A stretch of 64,000 nt of DNA from Brachionus manjavacas (Eukaryota > Rotifera > Eurotatoria > Ploima > Brachionidae), in assembly GCA_019054805.1 (NCBI GenBank), contig JAHQIY010000037.1, positions 342,727-406,726 on the forward strand, written 5' to 3'. The notes below the pieces were generated by a model. That model had not been told where the DNA came from and searched no databases. It saw nothing but the letters and a program-made list of their open reading frames with translations. Position 1 is the stretch's first letter, and each line of letters begins with the position of its first letter. The position numbers and the translations under genes were made by a program. Positions 57,101-64,000 of this stretch are shown in pieces.

Positions 57101-60100
57101 GAGATTAAGTATTAAAATGATTTGCTTAAGAACAAAGATAAAAAGCTAAAGGAATACGAATTAGCACTAGATGACAAAGAAAAGCAAATTTTTGATCTAA
57201 AATTTGCGAATAAAACTGAGAAACAAAATTGGTGGAAAAATAAATCAACAAATAAAACTATCTTTTACCTCATTCTTTAATTCAATTTTGTATAAATATT
57301 TAAATACACAATCAGTTTTGAAAGAAAAATAAATGAAAAATTAAAAGCAAAAGATAAGCCTCTAAAAAGAAATTAGAGCATAAAATAAAAGAAATCGAGA
57401 GTATGACGTCGAATTCTGAAATCGGACCAGAAAGCGATCTTTGAAAAATTACGAACGTCAAAGATAAAGGTATAATAAGCCCACCTTTCAATAAAATATT
57501 GAATATTTTTTTTTATTATCATTTTTTTTACAATAGATTAAGTATTAAAATGATTTGCTTAAGAACAAAGATAAAAAGCTAAAAGGAATACGAATTAAAG
57601 CACTAGATGACAAAGAAAAAGCAAATTTTTGATCTAAAATTTGCGAATAAAACTGAGGAAACAAATTTCCGTGGAAAAATAAATCAACAAAAGTAAAATC
57701 TATTTTTACCTCATTCTTTAATTCAATTTTGTATAAATATTTTAAAATACAAAATTAGTTTTGAAAAGAAAACAATGAAAAATTAAAAAGCTAAAAGATC
57801 AGCCTCTAAAAGAATTAGAGCATAAAATAAAAAGAAATCGAGAGTATGACGTCGAATCTGAAATCGGACCAAGAAAGCGATCTTTGAAAAATTACGAACG
57901 TCAAAAGATAAAGATATAAACACCTTTCAATAAAAGATTGAATTTTTTCTTTTATTATCAATTTTTTCAAGAGATTAAGCACATTAAAATGATTTGCTTA
58001 AGAACAAAGATAAAAAGCTAAAGGAATACGAATTAGCACTAGATGACAAAGAAAAAGCAAATTTTGATCCAAAATTTGCGAGTAAAACTGAAAAAACATA
58101 ATTAGTCGAAAATTAAATCAACAAGTAAAACTATTTTATCTCATTCTTTAATTCAATTTTTAAAAAATATTTTAGATAGCAAAATTAGTTTTATGAAAGA
58201 AAACAATGAAAAATTAAAAGCAAAAGATCAGCCTCCTAAAAGAATTAAAGCATATAATAAAAAGAAATCGAAAGTATGACGTCGAATCTGAAATCGAGAC
58301 CAGAAAGCGATCTTCTTGAAAATTATTACGAACGTCAAAGATAAGTGTATAAACACCTTCAATAAAATATTGAATTTTTTTTTTTATTATCATTTTTTTT
58401 TCAAGAGATTTAGTATTAAAATGATTTGCTTAATAACAAAGATAAAAAGCTAAAGGAATACGAATTAGCACTAGATGACAAAGAAAAGCAAATTTTTGAT
58501 CTAAAATTTGCGAATTCAAAACTGAGGAAACAAAATTTGTGGAAAAATAAATCAACAAGTAAAACTATTTTACCTCATTCTTTAATTCAATTTTGTATAA
58601 ATATTTAAATACAAAATTAGTTTTGAAAGAAAACAATGAAAAATTAAAAGCAAAAAGATCAGCGTCTAAAAGAATTAGAGCATAAATAATAAAAAGAAAT
58701 CAGAAAGTTTGACGTCGAATCTCAAATCGGACCAGAAAGCGATCTTTGAAAAATTACAGGCATCAAAAGATAAAGGTATAAACACCTTTCAATAAAGATT
58801 GAATATTTTTTTTATTATCATTTTTTTCAAAGACTAAGTATTAAAATGATTTGCTTAAAGACAAAGATAAAAAAGTAAAGGAATACGAATTAGCATAGAT
58901 GACAAAAAATGGCAAATTTTGATCTAAAATTTGCGAATAAAACAAAGAAACAAAATTTGTTAAAAATAAAATCAACAAGTAAAACTATTTTATCTCATTC
59001 TTTAATTCAATTTTAAAAAATATTTAGATACAAAATTAGTTTTGAAGAAAAAAATGAAAAATTAAAAGCAAAAGATCAACGTCTAAAGAATTAGAGCAAA
59101 TAATAAAGAAAATCGAAAGTATGACGTCGAATCTCAAAATCGGACCAAGCGATCTTTGAAAAATTACAACGTCAAAGAAAAGGTCTCAAGCACCTTTCAA
59201 TAAAAGATTGAATATTTTTTTTTATTATCATTTTTTTTTTTTCCAGGTTAAGTGATAAAATGATTTGCTTAAGGACAAAGATAAAAGCTAAAGGAATACG
59301 AATTAACTAGATGACAAGAAAAAGCAAATTTTTGATCTAAAATTTGCGAATAAAACTGAAAACAAAATTTGTTGAAAAATAAATCAACAAGTAAAACTAT
59401 TTTACCTCATTCTTTAATTCAATTTTGTATAATTATTTAAATCCAAAATTAGTTTTGAAAGAAAACAATGAAAAATTAAAAGCAAAATATCAGCGTCTAA
59501 AAGAATTGAAACCAAATAATAAAGAGGAAATCGAAAGTGTAATGATCGGGTGAATCTCAAATCGGACCAGAAAGCGATCTTTGAAAAATTACGAACGTCA
59601 AAAGATAAAAAGGTATAAACACCTTTCAATAAAAGATTGAATATTTTTTTATTATCATTTTTTTTTTCAGAGACTAAAGTATTAAAATGATTTAGCAAGG
59701 ACAAAGATAAAAAGCTAAAGGAATACGAATTAGCACTAGATGACAAAGAAAAGCAAATTTTTGATCTAAAATTTGCGAATAAAGCTGAGGAAACAAAATT
59801 TGTGGAAAAATAAATCAACAAGTAAAACAATTTTACCTCATTCTTTAATTCAATTTTTTTAAAAAATATTTAGATACAAAATTAGTTTTGAAAGAAAACA
59901 ATGAAAAATTAAAGCAAAAGATCAGCGTCTAAAAGAATTAGAGCAAATAATAAAGAAATCGAGTATGACGTCGAATCTGAAATCGGACCAGAAAGCGATC
60001 TTTGAAAAATTACGAACGTCAAAAGATAAAGGTATAAACCTTTTCAATAAAAAGATTGAATATTTTTTTCAGTAATATCATTTTTTTTTCCAAAGATTAA

Positions 60101-62579
60101 GTATTAAAATGATTTGCTTAAGGACAAAGATAAAAAGCTAAAAAGGAATACGAATAGCACTAGATGACGAAAAGCAAATTTTTTGATCTAAAATTTAGAT
60201 CATTCAAAACAAAATTTGTGGAAAAATAAATCAACAAGTAAAACTATTTTACCTCATTCTTTAATTCAATTTTTAAAAAATATTTAGATACAAAATTAGT
60301 TTTGAAAGAAAACAATGAAAAATTAAAAGCAAAAGATCAGCCTCTAAAAGAATTAGAGCATATAATAAAAGAATTCGAGAGTATGACGTCGAATCTGAAA
60401 TCAGACTGAAACGATCATGAGGAAAATTGAGACGTCAAAAAGATAAAGGTATAAACCTTTTCAATAAAAGATTGAATATTTTTTTTTATTATCATTTTTC
60501 AAGAGACTAAGTATTAAAATGATTTAGCAGGACAAAGATAAAAAGCTAAAGGAATACGAATTAGCACTAAATGACAAAGAAAGCAAATTTTGATCTAAAA
60601 TTTGCGAATAAAACTGAGAAACAAAATTTGTGGAAAAATAAATCAACAAGTAAAACAATTTTACCTCATTCTTTAATTCAATTTTAAAAAATATTTAGAT
60701 ACAAAATTAGTTTTGAAAGAAAACAATAGAAAAATTAAAAGCAAAAGATCAGCGTCTAAAAGAATTAGAGCAAATAATAAAAGAAATCGAAAGTATGACG
60801 TCGAATCTGAAATCAGTTGAAAGCGATCTTTGAAAAATTACGAACGTCAAAAAGATAAAGGTATAAACACCTTTCAATAAAAAGATTGAATATTTTTTTT
60901 TTTATTATCACTTTTTTTCAAGAGACTAAGTATTAAAATGGATTTGCTTAAGAACAAAGATAAAAAAGCTAAAGGAATACGAATTAGCACTAGATGACAA
61001 AAAAAGGAGAAATTTTGATCCAAAATTTGCGAGTAGAACTGAAAAAACAAAATTTGTCGAAAAATTAAATCAACAAGTAAAAACTATTTTTACTTCATTC
61101 TTTAATTCAATTTTACATAAATATTTAAATACACAATCAGTTTTGAAAGAAAACAATGAAAAATTAAAAGCAAAAGATCAGCCTCTAAAAGAATTTGAGC
61201 GTATAATAAAAGAAATCGAAAGTATGACGTCGAATCTGAAATCGGACCAGAAAGCGATCTTTGAAAAATTACGAACGTCAAAAGATAAAGGTATAAACCT
61301 TTTCAATAAAAGATTGAATATTTTTTTTATTATCATTTTTTTTTCAATAGATTAGAGTATTAAAATGATTTGCTTGAGTACAAAAAGATAAAAAGCTAAA
61401 GGAATACGAATTAGCACTAGATGACAAAAAAAGGGAAATTTTTGATCCAAAATTTGCGAGTAGAACTGAAAAACAAAATTTGTGGAAAATTAAATCAACA
61501 AGTAAAACTATTTTACTTCATTCTTTAATTCAATTTTACATAAATATTTAAATACACAATCAGTTTTGAAAAGAAAACAATGAAAAATTAAAAACAAAGA
61601 TCAGCCTCTAAAGAAATTTGAGCGTATAATAAAAGAAATCGAAAGTATGACGTCGAATCTGAAATCGGACCAGAAAGCGATCTTTGAAAAATTACGAACG
61701 TCAAAGATAAAAATTATAAACCTTTTCAATAAAAAGATTGAATATTTTTTTATTATCATTTTTTTTTTCAATAGATAGAGTATTAAAATGATTTGCTTGA
61801 GTACTAAGATAAAAAGCTAAAGGAATACGAATTAGCACTAGATGACAAAGAAAAGCAAATTTTTGATCTAAAATTTTGCGAATAAAACGAGAAACAAAAT
61901 TTGTTGAAAATAAAATCAACAAGTAAAACTATTTTACCCTCATTCTTTAATTCAATTTTTAAAAAATATTTAAATACACAATCAGTTTGAGAAAGAAAAC
62001 AATGAAAAATTAAAAGCAAAAGATCAGCCTCTAAAAGAATTAAAGCATATAATAAAAGAAATCGAAAGTATGACGTCAATTAAATCGGATTCAAGCGATC
62101 TTTGGAAAAATACGATGATAAAAGATAAGGTATAATTTTCAATAATTTTGATTTTTCTTTTGTTATCATTTTCAAAGAGGGATTAAGCATTAAAACAGTT
62201 TGCTTAGGACAAAAATAAAGAGCAAAAGGAATACGAATTAGCTAACTAGATTTATGACAAAGAATAGCAAATTTTTGATCTAAAATTTGCGAATAAAAAC
62301 TGAGAAACAAAATTTGTTAAAAATAAAATCAACAAGTAAAACTATTTCTATCTCATTCTTTTTAATTCAATTTTTAAAAATATTTAGATACAAAATTAGT
62401 TTTGAAAGAAAAAAATAGAAAAATTAAAAGCAAAGATCAGCGTCTCAAAAAAGAATTAGAGCAAATAATAAAAGAAATCGAAAGTATGACGTCGAATCTC
62501 AAATCGGACTAGCTTGTAAAGCGATCTTTGAAAAATTACGAACGTTCAAAAGAGACTAAAGGTATAATACACCTTCTCA

Positions 62580-63800
62580 ACTTTAAAAGATTGAAATTGT
62601 ACAGGATCATATTTTGTCTTTGGCTTCTTTGAAAGAGTTAAAATCAATTTTTGATAATAGGAGTTCTTTTTAAAAATTTCAACATTCAAATTTTCTCTTG
62701 GTGTTTTTGTAACAATTTCATTTTTATACCTTTGTATCATCTTTTTTTCAAGAGATTTAAGATATTGTAAAATGATTTGTTTAAGGACAAATTTTTCATT
62801 GCTGATAATAAGTTGCTAAAGGACATTCACGAATTAAGCACTAGATGACAAAGAAAAAATGGCAAATTCAAAGTTTGAGTCTAATTCAATTTCATGCGAA
62901 TAAAACTGAGAATGACAAAATTTTGTTGAAAAATAAATCAACAAGTAAAACTACATATTTTACCTCATTCTACTTAAAAGTTCACAAATCTAAAATGATA
63001 CGAAAATTACCTTTGTATAAATTTTAGTTATTTGGAAAACTTCCAAAATTAGTTTTATCGAAAATGGAAAACAATGAAAAATTAAAAGCAAATATCAGCG
63101 TCATTCTTTGGACAAAAATATGAATCACTTAGAAAAGCAAATAATAAAAGAAATCGAAAGTATGACGTCGAATCTCAAATCGGACCAAGAAAGCGATCTT
63201 TGAAAAATTACGTAACGTCAACATGGATAAAGCGTATAAACACTGCAGTTTTCAAAATAAAAGATTGAATATTTTTTTTATTGATCATTTTTTCAAGAGA
63301 CTAATTCTTGTAAGTTAAATGATTTGCTTAAGGACAAAGATACACTATTCAAAAGCTAAAGGTAACACGAATTAGCACTAGATGCATTCTAAAGAAGAAT
63401 TCAAGCAAATTATTTGATCTAAAGTGGTTTTCGCGAATGTCCATTATTTAAACTGAGGAAAATAAAATTTGCTGGAAAAATTGAGAGTGACGTATCAATA
63501 AGTAAAACAATTTTACCTCAATTTGAAATTCAATTGATTTAAATCTAATGGAGGATATACATAGGTATACAAAATTAGTTTTGAAAGAAAAACACCATGA
63601 GAAAATTAAAAATGTTGCAAAGAACTCTAGCGTCTAAAATTGAATTAGACTCTTTCAAATAATGTTAAAACGAAATCGAGAGTATGACGTCGAATTCTGT
63701 ACAATCGGAGACCAGAAAGCGATCTTTGAAAAAATAGCTACGAACTTTAGTCTCTTTTAAAAGATAAAAGGTATACAATCCTTTTACAATAAAGGGAGAT
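62580..63800. other. Array consensus interleaved with Env sequence
   Basis: Between array-unit words there are pieces matching the decayed Env at 37.4-38.2 kb in both orientations. 62,600-62,730 matches 37,437-37,575 in the same direction; 62,795-62,835 matches about 37,690-37,730; 62,975-63,045 is the reverse complement of about 38,120-38,190; 63,100-63,130 of about 38,018-38,050; 63,540-63,570 of about 37,565-37,610. Pieces alternate every 10-40 bases with the array unit kept in register, which is not how real insertions look. Confidence 0.8.
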
Positions 63801-63810
63801 TCGAATATTC

Positions 63811-63877
63811 GACGTCATACTCTCAATTTCTTTTATTGTTTGCTCTAATTCTTTAGACGCTGATCTTTTGCTTTTAA
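63811..63877 (-). repeat. Inverted fragment of the array unit
   Basis: GACGTCATACTCTC at 63811 through GATCTTTTGCTTTTA at about 63,877 is the reverse complement of the middle of exon B (from AAAAGCAAAAGATC to GAGTATGACGTC). It is the only reversed array piece seen, and it lies directly after the interleaved zone. Confidence 0.85.
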
Positions 63878-64000
63878 TTATCATTGATTTCTTTTCAAGA
63901 GACTAATTTTTGTATTAAAATGATTTGCTTAAGGACAGCAAAAGATAAAAAGCTAAAGGAATACGAATTAGCACTAGATGACAAAGAAAAGCAAATTTTT

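Larger units (their letters stand above)
44576..64000 (+). repeat. Tandem array of ~423-bp two-exon units (about 45 copies)
   Basis: Units start (AGATTAAG after TTTTTCAAG) at 44844, 45267, 45691, 46114, 46538, 46960, 47380, 47799, 48222, 48646 and on to the window end. Each holds exon A (150 nt), an intron-like 62-63 nt segment, exon B (150 nt) and an intron of about 58-60 nt with GTATAA donor, long T tract and CAAG acceptor. Both exons keep phase 1, so splicing would give 100 codons per unit. Exon A encodes DKDKKLKEYELALDDKEKQ; exon B encodes KELEHIIKEIESMTSNLKSD, both coiled-coil-like. But codon 4-5 of exon A is TAA (CAT TAA AAT) in almost all units; two units (45267, 46960) lack it but have TAG five codons later. 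Many units also have a one-base deletion in exon B. The array is probably non-coding now. Confidence 0.9.

Noticed and set aside
49666..62079. Recurring minus-strand open frames of about 60-140 codons in the array
   Set aside because: They are antisense shadows of exon B and the former intron, appear and vanish with single indels, and lack codon or motif support.
44576..64000. Regular array that could suggest CRISPR or a bacterial repeat locus
   Set aside because: The whole 423-bp unit is repeated, with no unique spacers, and it lies in a eukaryotic intron-bearing context.
44196..64000. Alternative genetic code with TAA as sense
   Set aside because: MBOAT copy 3, TYW4 and the Gypsy pol-Env frame all end in TAA at the expected family position.
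1..64000. tRNA, rRNA or other structured RNA genes
   Set aside because: None was recognised by eye; only a covariance-model scan could exclude short ones.

Overview
The window is clearly AT-rich eukaryotic nuclear DNA with many short GT-AG introns (about 45-130 nt). Several genes point to a small invertebrate animal: a lysophospholipid acyltransferase (MBOAT1/2) family cluster, an adenosine kinase, a TYW4/LCMT2 gene with the methyltransferase-plus-Kelch layout, a polycystin-1-like PLAT fragment and a homeodomain gene. A rotifer-like genome would fit the base composition, intron size and Env-bearing retroelements, but that is a guess. Complete genes end in TAA, TAG and TGA, so the standard code applies.

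Layout. 1-9,876: four MBOAT1/2-like genes, two on the minus strand and two on the plus strand, around a 1.5-kb spacer; their conserved first exons (66 and 224 nt) show they are duplicates. 10,057-11,481: six-exon adenosine kinase. 11,845-15,092: six-exon TYW4/LCMT2 gene with a foldback element in its last intron. 15,347-31,319: nested mobile DNA. A GC-rich tandem repeat is interrupted by a full-length Ty3/Gypsy element with chromodomain and Env (15,584-23,386, LTRs that read as identical). Next comes a decayed LINE split by a second LTR element (25,272-30,542). That element has lost protease, RT and RNase H but keeps gag, an integrase end and an extra ORF that looks like an RRM plus coiled coil.

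31,027-36,909: two 800-bp inverted copies flank 4.3 kb holding a broken polycystin-1-like fragment and the remains of an unrecognised intron-rich gene. 36,910-41,570: a decayed minus-strand relative of the first Gypsy element. 41,569-43,420: a foldback array of ~127-bp repeats, then a decayed Ulp1-like protease with a zinc-finger-like tail. 43,615-44,575: a small spliced homeodomain gene lacking the usual Asn51, followed by acidic repeats. 44,576 to the window end: about 45 tandem copies of a ~423-bp unit built like two exons and two introns, where both exons are exactly 150 nt and in phase (100 codons spliced) and would encode a charged coiled coil. Nearly every unit carries an in-frame stop near the start of the first exon, and three donor states (GT, AT, AG) occur; AG-state units read through the former intron in frame.

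Data quality matters here. Many frame breaks lie in homopolymers, and from about 57.2 kb the array becomes indel-rich. Between about 62.58 and 63.80 kb the array consensus is interleaved with Env sequence that also occurs at 37.4-38.2 kb, which looks like an assembly or consensus artefact. Reading frames and copy number at the right end should not be taken literally.
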